From: Buxus sempervirens | Lineage: Eukaryota; Streptophyta; Magnoliopsida; Buxales; Buxaceae | DNA length: 64,000 nt | Assembly (NCBI GenBank): GCA_947561395.2 | Contig: OX387184.1 | Coordinates: 8,556,001 to 8,620,000 of the forward strand | Direction: 5' to 3' | Part shown: positions 1-11,917 of the stretch, in pieces | How positions within the stretch are numbered: the stretch's first letter is position 1 | Layout of the letters: each line of letters starts with the position of its first letter | Made by a program: the position numbers and the translations under genes | The notes under the pieces: model-generated | Databases searched by the model: none | What the model was told of the DNA's origin: nothing | The model's input: only the letters and a program-made list of their open reading frames with translations

Positions 1-477
1 TGGATAACAAAATGTTAATTAACATCTAGACCAATTTTTTTAAAACAACAAAGTCATAGAAAATAACAAAAAAGTAAAAATAAAATAAGCTAAGGCTTCT
101 TTATCCATAGTCGTTGTGCCTTTCTCTTTCAAATATTAAAAACTAATAGGATCCAAAACCCAAATTTAGAAGAAAAAGGAAAAATATACTCAAATAATCA
201 TAATAACAAAGAAGAAAATAAATAAAACAAACAAACTTTTTTAATTTTTTAGAAAGTAACAAAATAATTGAAATTAGAAGCTTGCGCTACCAAGAGAAAG
301 TAACAACTTAAAAGTAAATTAGAGGTTTTTAATGAATATATGCTCTAATTTGATTAAGAATCAAATAGTTAACATATATATATAATATTTAATGCACACA
401 TGCGTGCACACATTTAACGAGTCGAGCCCACTCAAGCTCAGCTCATGACCCTACTAGCTCTACTCATTGACGGCCTT
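1..477 (-). repeat. 5' flank of a third receptor-kinase unit (left edge)
   Basis: This stretch closely matches 9943-10528 and 16463-17371, which are the 5' flanks of the two receptor-kinase genes in the window. Shared landmarks are the ATTAACATCTAGACC block at the start, the AAAACTAATAGGATCCAAAACC block near 140, and the ACGAG-CGAGCC block near 420. By position it should be the upstream region of a further paralog beyond the left edge (inference). Similarity stops near 477, where the other two copies continue into a (CCA)n inverted-repeat relic. Confidence 0.7.
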
Positions 478-1374
478 GAAGAAAGTGCATTCTTCTAACT
501 AATGCAATCCTTATGGTACTAACCACTTTATTTATATCTTCAAAACTGTGGCAGGCATACTTTTAAACTTTTGGAATCCACTTAAATGCTCTCCAGTCTG
601 CAAAAAGTCTCGCAAAAAATCTCACAATAAGATTGTTATCTTGACAATGGAGCTCCGATTAGTCATCCAATTCTTTCTCTTGAGACGAAATTTTAAGAGA
701 GTACAAGGCTAAAGTAGGATAAACATTCTTCATAGGTTCTGTTCAATACAATTCCACTTAAATGATAGCAAACTGTTCAAAACATTTCAAACTTTAGTAG
801 AAAAATCACACTTGTTCACATCATCACATTGCTTCTGGCATACCATATATTTTAAATCTTCTCGAAATTCAAGTACATTGAAGATTTTCATCAATCACCC
901 CACAAATCTTGATGTAAGCAAAGAAAGATTAACTGAATCGTTGAATCAAGAATTTATTTATTAAAGAAATAGATGATTGGTGGTGTTGCAAGGCTTCTTT
1001 ATCAGTAGGTTTACAAACAATTTCTTGCAAGTCGACTGGTTGACTACAAAGGAATATCATCAGTTTCTGCATTCGAGTCAGACCATCCCATCCGATTTCA
1101 GTTAATTCTCTCCAACAAATATCGGTAACTCCCACTGTAAAAATGCAACCCTCACACTACATACAGCAAATCACAATTCACAACTTCAAACTGGGTCACT
1201 CTTGGCCGGCATTCTGGTTGCAGGCATCCTTCCAGCAAGCAACATTCGTGACAAGAACAGAGAAACTTCTTCTGGAAGAATACACTTCAAGATCTTTGAA
1301 CTCGGTTATGTCTTCTTTAATACTTGAAACCACACAATCCCAAGAAATATTAAATCCAAAAACCATCAAAATAC
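478..1374. other. Intergenic, 3' flank of the cyclin gene
   Basis: AT-rich sequence between the receptor-kinase flank repeat and the cyclin stop codon. It should contain the cyclin 3' UTR next to 1374. Open frames here are short, lack family similarity and overlap the predicted UTR. I see no gene. Confidence 0.6.
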
Positions 1375-3464
1375 TTATTCTGCAAAATCTTCAAAGTAAC
1401 ATTCGGGGATTTCTGGAGGGGAACTGATTCTTGCTACACACTTGAACTGTTCAACAAGAAGTCAAATCAGTAAAATCATTTCTCCAATAATACAACAAAA
1501 TTATAAGCAGATTACGAAAGAAAGAAAAAAAATAAAAACCTTATGCTGCTCGTATTTTTCTCTCACAGCTACCAAAGAGGCTGCTTTTCTATTCAATTGC
1601 AAGTCATGAATTGCCAGGATACAATCCTTTAAGTCGGATGGTTTATAACTGGAATAGCATTTCAATGCTAAGCTCTGTGGAATAAGAAAAAGTTCAATAA
1701 ACTGTCCATTAATCAACGGTTAAAACTGTCAAGAAATTTATGTCATGAGACAGTTACCCAAGGATTCATCTTTGGTTGAATTGTGAATTTTGAAAGAAAC
1801 ACCACTGAAGCCGCAACCATTGATGGCAAGAACCTCACACAACCATAGTCTAACAAGCTTAGCTCCGCAAGATAGCAACCTAGGAACTCCAATTGCAAAT
1901 TGGGACACTGCAAAAGGAAAAATATTCAAAGATGGTGACAAAGTTTCCTAACTTAGATACATCCACAGGAAGCAGAAAATATGAAATTTAAAAAAAAATT
2001 TTTTTTTGAAGCAGAACACAGCAACAACAACAAAAATAGAAGTAGGGCATGGCCTACCTTGAAATTCTCCTCGGTAGCCCTTGTAAATCTTCTGAATAGC
2101 AACAGAAAGGTAAAAGTAATATGTGCAATCAGTTATATGTCCATAAGAGATTAACAAAACGTGCAACATATAGTGCTACAGTAGAATAGGAAGGAAATTT
2201 TTTTGGCTGCAATCTTGCCTTAGAAATGTCTTAATAGTGGGGCTTCCCATCTCAAACTTCAGAAAATTTAGTATATCTGTCTCCATCTTTACAATCTGCG
2301 TGATTGAAAAGCCTTATTAGGACACTATAGAAAGAGTAAACTAGAGAAGCAGAAATAAACCAATCAAAAAGGAAATAGAAGACTATTTCACCTCTGCTTT
2401 GGTATAAGTATTATCAGTAATGTAACAGAAGTCTTCTACATGTGGAGGACTGATTTCTTCATATTTTCTGAAACACCAACAGATTGGTAATATCGGTAAG
2501 ATATAAAAACTACATCTCATTATTTGAAAAAAAAAAAGGCGAATACTGAATTAAACTTAGCTCATCCCAAACAAATCTTGATACGAGATTAAGAAAGAGT
2601 GGCCACGGACACTCACGAGGCGATTAGCATGCAAGAAACACCCAAGAGCTGAAGTCTCTGCTTGTTAATAGAATTTGAAGACAAGAATCTATCCATATAG
2701 GAGACAGTGAGATAAAGAGTATCAGATACAAGTTTGTATTCATCAGCAACTTCCACCAACCAATCCACCAAAATCCCACGCATGTTGGCCGTAACATCCT
2801 TCTGAACCTTCTCAATGTAATCAGGCAAAGGCCTCCTCTTCTCTTCCTTCTGAATCAGAAACCACCATTAGAGAAAAGGGGAAAAAAATTTGGTGCCCCC
2901 AGTTGAACAACAAACCAATTCTATACCCAATTGAACAAATTTCGATATCCCCAAATCCGGACCAAGAGAAAATAAAAAATCAGTCCATAGATTCCAAACA
3001 ACATATGAATCAAACAGAATTTAGGAGCCCAACTACAAAAAATCCCCCAGCCTCATTGAGATAAACCACAAATCCACTTCTTAAATCATACAAAAGCGGA
3101 AACCCAAACCCCCAAACATCAAAATCACCCCCAAAAATGGCGAAACATCCATCCATACCTCCATCGAGTGAAGGTATTCGCAGATGTCGGAAGCATAAGG
3201 AGCGCACATTTGGGGGTCATTCGTATTCCCTTCAGTACCCTGCACAACCTTTGTCTGATCCTTCTTTTTCGCCTTGCATTTGGGCTTTTGAGGTATAAGA
3301 TCCGAAACCAAACCTGCAGTAGCATTCTCCAGGTTCGTGAGCTCTCCCAACACAACCCGCTTCTTCGTAGCGGGAACTTGTACGGACTGTGCTGCAGCCA
3401 TGGCAACGGCGGCCCTCTTCTTCGCTGCCCGGGTGAGACGCACGCAGTTCTCCTGCCCGCCCAT
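1375..3464 (-). CDS. CYCA3: A3-type mitotic/S-phase cyclin, eight exons
   Basis: Cyclin A3 family: the regulatory subunit of a cyclin-dependent kinase, acting in the nucleus around S phase (family knowledge). Exons, high to low: 3159-3464, 2617-2849, 2392-2467, 2219-2295, 2058-2091, 1758-1907, 1540-1674, 1375-1446. They join in frame to 1083 nt, 360 aa, close to the usual A3 length. Residues 36-44 read RVVLGELTN, a destruction box. Residues 125-136 read [12 protein letters not shown], the A-cyclin signature opening the N-terminal cyclin box; [15 protein letters not shown] follows. The C-terminal box includes [14 protein letters not shown] and the protein ends [14 protein letters not shown]. 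The start is the ATG before GGQENC. All introns are GT-AG except the one after 2219, which starts GC (AAG|GCAAGA). Only that junction keeps frame into [11 protein letters not shown]. The window contains no other cell-cycle gene. Confidence 0.93.
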
Positions 3465-4941
3465 TGTCGTCGGACAATTAGGGTTTCGGAAAACAATATC
3501 TGGTTTTGCCGTAACAGCATACAGAAGAGGAGGAGCAGAGAGAACTCGGAAACACATGCGTTGCCTTTGTAAAAACTATTGGGAGAGAAAAGAAGGGATC
3601 GAAAGCTTCGCATGCCGCCATTTCTGTCATTTCGAAAATTCTGTTTGCGCGCTTTCACAGTCGTTTTCGCGATTACCTCAGTTTTTTTTACGCTTTCAGT
3701 CGGAGTCTGTGATTTTGCCAATTCGGGATTTCAAATTTTCGATTTGAAATTCTGAATTTCACGCAAGAAATGAGTATTGACCATCGAGTAATCCTTTCCG
3801 CGGGCATAAGTTCGTGTTCGGAATCGGCGATTCGGCGGGATGCCTTTCCGCCCTCCATTTGCAATTCCGATGATAGATTGAATCCTTAAATGGTATTTGA
3901 TTTGATCCTTATCATTTTGGCAGCATACGGCCTCTAATTAACACTTTAAGATTAGTTTCAAAATTTAATCATTTAGTTGCATAAATTAACGAGCCATATT
4001 TTTAAATTTAAGTCATTTTAGGTGAAAAAATTGATCTACTACCCAATAATCTAAAGCTGTAAGTTTTGCCCGAAGCCAGTCCAATTTAGCCCAAATAACA
4101 GTCCAATTTAAGGTTTAAGTTTGGGTTTGGGTTGGACTCAATTTTTTGACCGAACTTGAGTTAGAGTTGGGTTTGGGCTCACATGTTACAACCCGAAAAG
4201 CCCAAACCATTTTAGAATAACATGTAAAAACCTTGGTTATCTATCAACTCTTCCTCTCTTACACCAATGAATATCGAAGATAGGAATAGATTCTTCAATA
4301 AACTTCAACTTTAGTTTACAGAATGATGTGTGTTTTTATGTGTTGAGGTAAAAAAAGGCATAGCATCTAACATTGATGGTATATCGTCATTTTTTGAAGA
4401 AACTAAAGTGTTAAAACATACAATCTTCATTTCAAAAGCCTTTTTAAGTGTAGTCTTCGACTCTTCGGGATTTCCCCATACATGTATATGAACACAAAAG
4501 TCAGAGGTATCTAACTTAACTTGTTCTAGTAAAACTTTTATATAGTAGTCCGTATAAATTAATTATTATATAGTATATTGCATCCTAACTAGTATTTTAT
4601 CTTATAAAGTCTAATATAGTTCATAAAAGGATTGAGCATGTCATTATTCTATAGAGTATATTTAGTTGGGTTGGCTGAACCCAACCTGAACTCAAGGAAT
4701 TGAGTTAGGGTTTGGTTTGGGTTCACCAAGATTGGGTTTAGGGCGGGCCGAAGAGAGTTTGAGCCAACCAATTTTAGTTTGGGTTGAGCCCGAACTCATC
4801 AAAACTTGACCCAACCTGCCCTACTTAGAACTCTAGCCATTACAACAATGTTGATAGACATGGAAAGTTTTCATTGGTTTCAATTTAATTATTCAAGGTT
4901 AACTAATAAAAGATTACTATTGGATAGATATAAATCCATCA
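3465..4941. other. Cyclin promoter and intergenic DNA
   Basis: The first 400 bases upstream of the cyclin ATG are GC-richer than their surroundings. They contain E2F-like but imperfect sites (TTTTCGCGAT near 3665, GGCGGGAT near 3833), which would suit a G1/S gene but are weak evidence. From about 4060 to 4800 the sequence has scattered GGGTTTGGG/CCCAACC words in both orientations, resembling a degenerate transposon. I see no gene. Confidence 0.4.
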
Positions 4942-5457
4942 AGCTATGTTTGGAATCTTGGATTTGGGAACAAAAGAAAAAAAATGCTGAAGTTTTCTTT
5001 TCTCTCATTTGGTTTGAACAGATGAAAACTATATATTTTTTTGCCCAAATGTTCTCCCTCTTTCTCTCAAATGTAAATAACTTTCTTTAAAAAAAAGATT
5101 TTGAAAAAAAAGAAAAATTCACCATCACTTATTACTACCCATTGCTTCCACAATCCAACACCATCACTTGCCACTGCCACACCATTGCCTGCCCACCACC
5201 ACACCCCACCACCGCCACCGCCACCACCACCATCACCACCCACCACTACCTACCACCGTCCACCAACACTGCCCACCACCACCAATCACCGCCGTTGCTA
5301 CTGCCACCCCCACCAACACTCACCCACTCCCATTCACCCACCACCACCACCCTAATCCATCATCTTATCAAAAAATATATTTTTTTTTCTTTTCATTTCT
5401 TTTCTTTTTTAGGTTTTCTTTCTTTTCTCCTCAAATCCAAAGCTCCAAACACAGCCT
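4942..5457. mobile_element. Inverted-repeat element with a (CCA)n core, copy 1
   Basis: The left end has AGCTATGTTTGG followed by CTTGGATTTGGG. The right end has CAAATCCAAAGCTCCAAAC followed by ACAGCC, its inverse complement. Between them lie a pyrimidine-rich arm and a run of imperfect CCA/CCACCA repeats at about 5190-5355. Related copies or relics occur near 10525-10790, 17365-17620, 31255 and 34970-36062. It has no coding capacity; long open frames across the CCA run are a composition artefact. It looks like a non-autonomous DNA transposon (MITE-like). I did not find a clear target-site duplication. Confidence 0.65.
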
Positions 5458-6181
5458 TCACATTCACATATCTATATATATATATATATATAGATTCTCA
5501 AATAAAGGCATGTGCAATGCATATAGCAAAAAAAAAAACTATTAGTTCATAGATAATTATCAAGTTAGATAAATGTGTATAATTAATTGGGAGATAAAAG
5601 TAAATGTAACAAGCATTTGTGTAGTAGATGTCAATCAATAATCTCCAAGATTCTTTTTGTATAATAGTATAGATAATATATTCTTGTAAAGTTGTAATGG
5701 TCTCGCTAAATTTCTCCTATATTTTTCAGTTTAAATTCCAAATTTGTAAGGTTTTGGAATACCACTAGAACCCTTCTACACTAAAACTCTGAAATGGTAA
5801 AATAATGTGCAATATTGCACATGCTGCAGGCTAGTTTTCTTTTTTGATACCGTTTAAAACATGCAACCTCCAACAATGCACTGAATCTTTACAAGTGCAA
5901 TTGTCATTTGTCAATCCGTGTTTATTAATTAGTAACCCAAAGATTATGTTGTAGGAGAAGAAGATTCCGTCTCTCATATAAAAGCAAAATTAATTATGCC
6001 ACTCAATTTATAGGATAATCTTGAACCATATTTTTCTTCCATTCTCAAAATTTATTTATTACATATTGCTATTCTTCAAATATTTGTTCATTCATCAACA
6101 CAATTCCTTCTCTTTATCTATGTGGTTTGCTTAATTATTGCAATTTACAGATACCATTCATCCTCGTCAAGAAAAATTTCA
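5458..6181. other. 3' flank of receptor kinase 1
   Basis: AT-rich. From about 5763 (CACTAGAACCC) to the stop codon it matches the 3' flank of receptor kinase 2 starting near 11660, so it belongs to the tandem unit. A short (TA)n run lies near 5471-5492. No gene is seen. Confidence 0.6.
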
Positions 6182-9100
6182 TTAGCAAATTAATGCCCGT
6201 TTGAGCAGGTTGCTTTTTGCAATCTTGAGCATGTGAAGAGCCTCTCTCATGCTAAGTCGTGCATTATATGACTCTACAGTGCAAGATAACCCAACCCCCA
6301 TGACAGTAATCAAGCATTGATGCTGAACTTTGGCGCTTATCTTTCGGCCTTCATGGTGAAGATCGCTGATTTGCAGCAGCAGCAATGGGTCCAATACTTC
6401 TAACATGTTTGTGGGAAAGGCAGATTGCACCCATTTGCTTAAACACATACCTTCCTTGAAGTTCTCATGGGTTGGGCTTTTCCCTGTGAAGAGCTCAAGC
6501 AACATGATTCCATAACTGTAAACATCTCCTCTGGTTGAAGGCTTCCCACCCAGGCCATACTCTACATTCCAATTAAGGTGTCAATTAAAGCGAGTTGCCA
6601 AACAGAAAAAAGAAAAAATCACAGATGAAATACCTGGAGGAATATATCCTATGGAACCTTTAAGGCCATTTGTGGTGGTAATAGTTTGCTGCGGATCACC
6701 AGTTTTCTCAATTATCAATCTTGCCAGTCCAAAATCTCCTACCTTGGAAGTAAAATCCTCATTTAGAAGCACGTTACTTGGCTTAATGTCGCAGTGAACA
6801 ACTGGAACTTCGATATCCTGGTGCAGGTAGTCCACGGCACACGCAACGTCCACGGCCACACTTAGCCTCTCCAGAAAATTCAGTCCACGTCCGTTTGGAT
6901 GTGTTCTACTTCCCGAAATCCAGTCTTCCAAACTCCCATTGCTCATGAATTCATAAACCAGTGCCTGAAAACTCATGTTCATGAAGTTGAGGCTTGAGCA
7001 TGAAGTGATCAATTTGACAAGATTGCGGTGACGCACGTTCTTTAATGCCTGGCACTCTGCAAGAAAGCTTTTTGAAGCCCCGGTTCTCTCAAGATCAAGG
7101 ACCTTAACTGCGATGGCAGTTCCTTCCTGTAGAATCCCTTTGTATACAGACCCAAAGCTCCCCTTTCCGATCAGATTTGCCTCATCGAAGTTCTTTGTTG
7201 CCCTGCGAAGCTCATCATAGGGAATCATTTGATGTTGTTGCTTAAGTGATTGCGATGGTGAAATATTGTTCATTGCTTTGCGCCTCCAAAACAGCAGCAG
7301 ATAAATGGCGGAGCTCACAATTAGACAGAATAACGCCGAAGCTGAGATCAGGGCTGCAATTAGACCTGTAGGTGTTCTTCGACCATGGCTTTTGCACGTA
7401 GAAGGCAAGCAAAGTTTAGAATTCCCTTCCAGAAGAACTTTAGAAAGGTTCCTAAAGATTCCATCCTTGAGAATTTCTCCTTCGAGGTTGTTGAAAGAGA
7501 GGTTCAAGAACCGAAGGGCCTGCAGTTTTTGAAGATCACTGGGAATTGAGCCGGAAAGTTGGTTTGAGGAGAGGTCCAACCTCTCCAATCCCTTCACTTC
7601 CACTAGACTAGTAGGTATTTGACCGGAAAATGAATTATTGGCCATGAACAGATTCTCCAAGCTCTTACAATTGCCGATTGAGTTAGGGATGCTACCTGAC
7701 AAGCCATTATTGGAGACGTCAATGGCAACCACATTCCCTAAGCTCCCAATTTCCCATGGCAAAGCTCCACTTAAAAGGTTGTTAGACAGGTTCAAAAAGG
7801 CACTCAAGGAAGAGAGTCTGAGAATTTCTTTTGGAATGCTTCCATTGAGCCTGTTGTGGGATAAGTCCAGTGTAAGCAACTGTTGGTAGTTGCCAAAAGC
7901 AGCTGGGATGCTTCCTTGGAGTTCATTTCCAAACAACTCAAGGTGGTTCAACTTGCTTAGATTCCCAAGGGAATCCGGAATTGTACCAGAGAAATTGTTT
8001 TCTGCCAAGCCCAACATCTGAAGTTTCTTGAGTTGACTGATTTCTTGTGGGATTACCCCAGAAAGTGAATTATGGTTCATTTTTAGTAGTGCCAAGCCTG
8101 TTAAACTACTGATGGATGATGGCACAGTCCCATAAATCCGATTCCCTCCCATATATAATTTTTTCAAGCTTTTCGAGAGGTTACCGATCGATTTCGGAAG
8201 TACACCTTCAAAAAGATTGCTATCAAAAGCAAGTTTTATAAGGCTTGTGCTGTTAGTTAAAGAATCGATGAAGCTCAAGCGGGAATCGCCTAAATTTACG
8301 ATCCGATTGAAACCAATGTTAAACATCTCGAGGTTAGAGAGAGCTCCTAATCCTGGTGGCAGGGATCCAGTCAGGAGATTATTCGCCAGTCGAAGGGTTT
8401 GGATCTTGGTGATGTTGAATATGGACCTTGGGATTGTACCAATGAACTCGTTGAAGCAAAGATCGAGGAATATAAGGTTCGCGAATTGATGGCCAATGTT
8501 GGCCGGAAATTCACCCGTTAGTTGATTATCACCTATAACAAAGGAACGAAGGGAGGTGAGGTTGTATATGGCAGAAGGGACAGTTCCTGAGAGTTCATTA
8601 ACAGCTAGATGAAGGTGTTTTAGGTTTGAAAGACGACCCAGGTCACTGGGTATTGTCCCAGTTAGCGAATTGGTCAATAAATTTAAAGCGACAAGTGAAG
8701 AAAGATTTGCGATGGATGGTGGAATCCCACCCGAAAGCTGGTTTCCTTTCAAGCTTAAGACTTGGAGCTTTGAGAGACGATCGAGGTCTTCATGAATCCT
8801 TCCAGAGATCTCGTTACCTGTAAAATCAAGGACTTCAAGTTGCAGGCAGCTAGTTATGTTACGAGGGATCGCACCTTTAATGCGGTTAGAGCTGATGTTC
8901 AAAACTCGCAGACGAAAGAGATCGCCAATTTGATCAGGAAGGGTTCCCGTAAAAGCGTTGCCTTGCAGATGAAGGTAACGTAGAAACGAAAGGTTTCCCA
9001 GATGAGGGCTAATCGTGCCAAGTAATCTGAGACCTTGTAGCTCAAGTGCAACTACTCTATCTCTTTTTTTGTTGCAGACCACTCCAGTCCAATTGCAATG

Positions 9101-9283
9101 CATGGAGGTTTGGTTCCATGAAGATAGAATGTTGGAAGGGTCTGTAATAAGAGACTTGAACGAGATCAAGGCATCCCTGTCGGCTAGAATCCCTTGAGAG
9201 GCAGAGTGTACGACAAAAACGGACTTTTGAGAGGAGAAAAGAGCAACTAAAACTGCGAACTGGAACAATAGAAGGGAATCCAT
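6182..9283 (-). CDS. LRR receptor-like kinase, subfamily XII (EFR/Xa21-like), copy 1
   Basis: Plasma-membrane receptor kinase of the family that includes EFR, FLS2 and Xa21, generally immune receptors; the ligand cannot be inferred. Exons 6634-9283 and 6182-6561 join through a GT-AG intron at a Pro-Pro-Glu codon (3030 nt, 1009 aa). Residues 1-28 are a signal peptide. The LRRNT cap (DRDALISFKSL, then CNWTGVVC) follows, then about 20 LRRs to residue 610. The transmembrane helix is about 639-666. The kinase has GKGSFGSVYKG at 706, ATP-anchoring Lys727, HCDIKPSNVLL with Asp832, and DFG at 850-852. The Cys before Asp832 makes it a non-RD kinase, typical of immune receptors. The start is the ATG at 9283. 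The C-terminus ends KRALIC and is shorter than in copy 2, owing to small indels near the stop. A tandem paralog lies at 11918-15037. Confidence 0.95.
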
Positions 9284-10524
9284 TGATGTGCTTCGAACGA
9301 AAGAGACGAGTGTCCACGTAAAAAGATGAGTACTCTTCCGTGGTCCGGGTTAGATTTTAAGCGTACTTACTGTCAATGTAGGGCCTAACAATAAATCGTC
9401 ATCTCGCCGACGTGGGTGCTTACTCAAGCCCTTAAGAACAGCCCCCGGAAATGGTCCGAGGCTTATATTTAATAATTTTGTGTAAAAAACTTTTGATTTT
9501 ATATTGACTGTTTAATGCAAACGTCAAATGCTGCAGATGATAAGTCAGTTTTGGTTGTTGAGCAAGTGCAAGGAAAATACACCAAGTTATAAGTCAGTAT
9601 TCAATGTTTAATTGGAAATTTTATTTGTGGATACTTTGACCAGATTATTAAAGAAAAAAAACAGAGAAAAATTCAACAATGTTAGTTGGGAGAAAATGAC
9701 TTTATAAAATAAATTTGGCAGTTAGAATGACTAACAGAGATGAATAAAGCTCTTTTTTTTGCTAAAATTTGCTTCAAATTAGTTTAAAATAATAACCCAT
9801 TGTGGATTGAAATAATCAAATAAAAATATTTAAATGATAGAAATTTCTTTTCATTATTAGAACAAAACCACAACCACATCTTATATTTCGACCGATAGTC
9901 TTTATAGTTGAGAAACTTTAAAGTAAGATATTAGATGACGAGTGGATAATAAAATGTTTATTAACATCTAGACCGATTTTAAAAAATATTTTAAAATAAA
10001 TGGATGGTTTTAAAACAACAAAGTCATACACAATAACAAAAAGGTAAAAGTAAAATAAGCTAAGGCTTCTCATTGTGCCTCTCTTTCAAATATTAAAAAC
10101 TAATAAGATCCAAAACCCACATTTAGAAGAAAAAAGAAAAATATACTCATATAATCATAATAACAAAGAAGAAAATAAATAAAACAAACTTTTTAATTTT
10201 TTAGAAAGAAACAAAATAATTGAAATTAAAAGCTTGCGCTACCAAGAGAAACTAACAACTTGAAAGTTAATTAGAGGTTTTTTATGAATATAAGCTCTAA
10301 TTTGATTAAGAGCCAAATAGTTAACTAGAGTTTAATTTTAATTTGTTAACTCCTTAACATTAGAAAATATTTAATTATGAGTTAAATTTTATTAATTATA
10401 TATCAATATATGTATATTTAATATAGTAATATGTTATACTTAATGCACACATGCACCACACATTTAACGAGCCGAGCCTACTCAAGCTCAATTCATGAGC
10501 CTACTAGCTTAGCTCATTGATGGC

Positions 10525-10790
10525 CTTAGGCGTGGTAGGTAGTGGTGTGGTGGGTGTGGAGAGGGTGGCGGAAATGAATAATGGTATGTGGTGGTGGTGG
10601 GAGAGTTTCTTTTCTTTTCTTTCGAAATATTTGCCGTTTCAAAAAGAAAATTTTTATTTCCAAAGAGAAGAAGAGAAAATTTTCTCTTCAAGTCTCTTTC
10701 CTTCATTCCAACTAAATGAGGAAAAAGAAAATTTTAATATTTTCTTCTTTTTCTTTTTGTTGTCAAAATCTAGACTTCCAAACACAGCAT
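10525..10790. mobile_element. Truncated (CCA)n inverted-repeat element, copy 2
   Basis: Reverse-oriented GGT/GTGG repeats, then pyrimidine-rich arms, then CTTCCAAACACAGC at the right end, matching the terminus of the element at 4942-5457. A paralogous relic sits at the equivalent place in the next unit (17365-17620), so it was present before the tandem duplication. Confidence 0.55.
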
Positions 10791-11179
10791 TAAGAGATGA
10801 GGTTTTTAATCCGGCCCCATGGTGTGTTTGTTTAATAGAATTTATAAAAAGGGAGAGGAGAAAGAACTTTCCTGAAATTTATATGTTTGGTTTACGAGAA
10901 GTGTAAACCCATTGAAAGCAATTTTCCAACAGAGATCCATATTTTTACTAAAGAGCTCTCATAGCTCACACATAATTTCAAAGTCTAGCGCATAATAAGA
11001 ATCCATTTTAAGATAAAATTTTAAACTATTTGCTGATTCTTGGCAAAATCTAATAAAAGAGATTTTTGGGATTCTCCTTCTGAAAAAGAAAGCAATAGAA
11101 AGCCTAACTTCTTTGCATACAATACCATCTTTTTGAATAATCTTATTCTAAATCCTGTATAACCAAACAAATTATAGAT

Positions 11180-11650
11180 TCTTAAAATCTGAAATAATAA
11201 TTGGATCCTGATAGTCCAGAATTAAAAACAAAATCCATAATCCTAACCAAACGAGGAGTTAGAAATACGATTTCACAAAAAGCAGGGTACCAAGAGGAGT
11301 GTTTTAGACACGATAATTTGCCCTTGATATGCAATACCATGGCATTAATTGACAACACCAACAGCCACCATCTCTTTTGATGATTTAAAGCATGGATTTC
11401 AAATGTCATCTTCTGGCTGATCAACAACATATTTAAGCATCAGCCCTGAAGCAACCCCACTAGCAGTAGCATTTAACTAGGTATTCAATAAATTTTTCAG
11501 TTTTCGAGATGTAAATGACTTCAAAGCATCGGCGGACAAGGCACTTATGTGGATGATGAAGCTATTTCACGGGAAGCACATTTGAATAGCGATTACGAGA
11601 TTCCACTCCCGAATTTGAATTTAGTTGCTAGGATGCAGCCCGATTGGATG
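11180..11650. repeat. Duplicated copy of the 3' flank of the PHD-homeodomain gene
   Basis: This matches 18090-18550, which lies directly downstream of the PHD-homeodomain stop codon (18810, minus strand). Shared words include ACCATGGCAT near 11337/18235, AGCATCAGCCCTGA near 11437/18372, and CTTCAAAGCAT near 11520/18460. Similarity ends at about 11650 at ATTGGAT. It is a passenger carried by the tandem duplication of the receptor kinase, not a gene. Confidence 0.75.
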
Positions 11651-11917
11651 TAGCAGTCACTAGAACCCTACTACACTAAAACTCTAAAATGGTAAAATAA
11701 TGTGCAATATTGCAGATGCTGCCGGCTAGTTTTCTTAATTTGACAGCATTTAAAACATGCAAACTCCAACAATGCACTAAATCTTTACCAATGCAATTGT
11801 CAATCCGTGTTTATTAGTAACCCAAAGATTATGTTGTGGGAGAAGATGATTCCGTCTCTCATATAAAAGGAAAATTAATTATGCCACTCAATTTACAGAT
11901 ACCAATATTCATCCTCA

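Larger units (their letters stand above)
9284..11917. other. Spacer between receptor kinases 1 and 2
   Basis: The 5' flank of copy 1 matches the 5' flank of copy 2 (15038-18550) but lacks two insertions present there. It holds a (CCA)n-element relic, then a copy of sequence found just downstream of the PHD-homeodomain gene. From about 11650 it changes to the 3' flank shared by both receptor kinases. The change at about 11650 is the junction of the tandem duplication. No intact gene is seen. Confidence 0.7.

Noticed and set aside
3081-3747. Large frames overlapping cyclin exon 1 on both strands
   Set aside because: They are shadows of the cyclin exon and its GC-rich promoter; only the frame with the destruction box joins the cyclin box exons.
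5101-5552. Three long overlapping plus-strand frames rich in Thr, Pro and His
   Set aside because: They are translations of the CCA array in an inverted-repeat element. All three phases are open because of composition.
7305-9197. Plus-strand frames opposite the LRR region
   Set aside because: Antisense shadows of the LRR codon pattern. The same occurs at 13020-14951.
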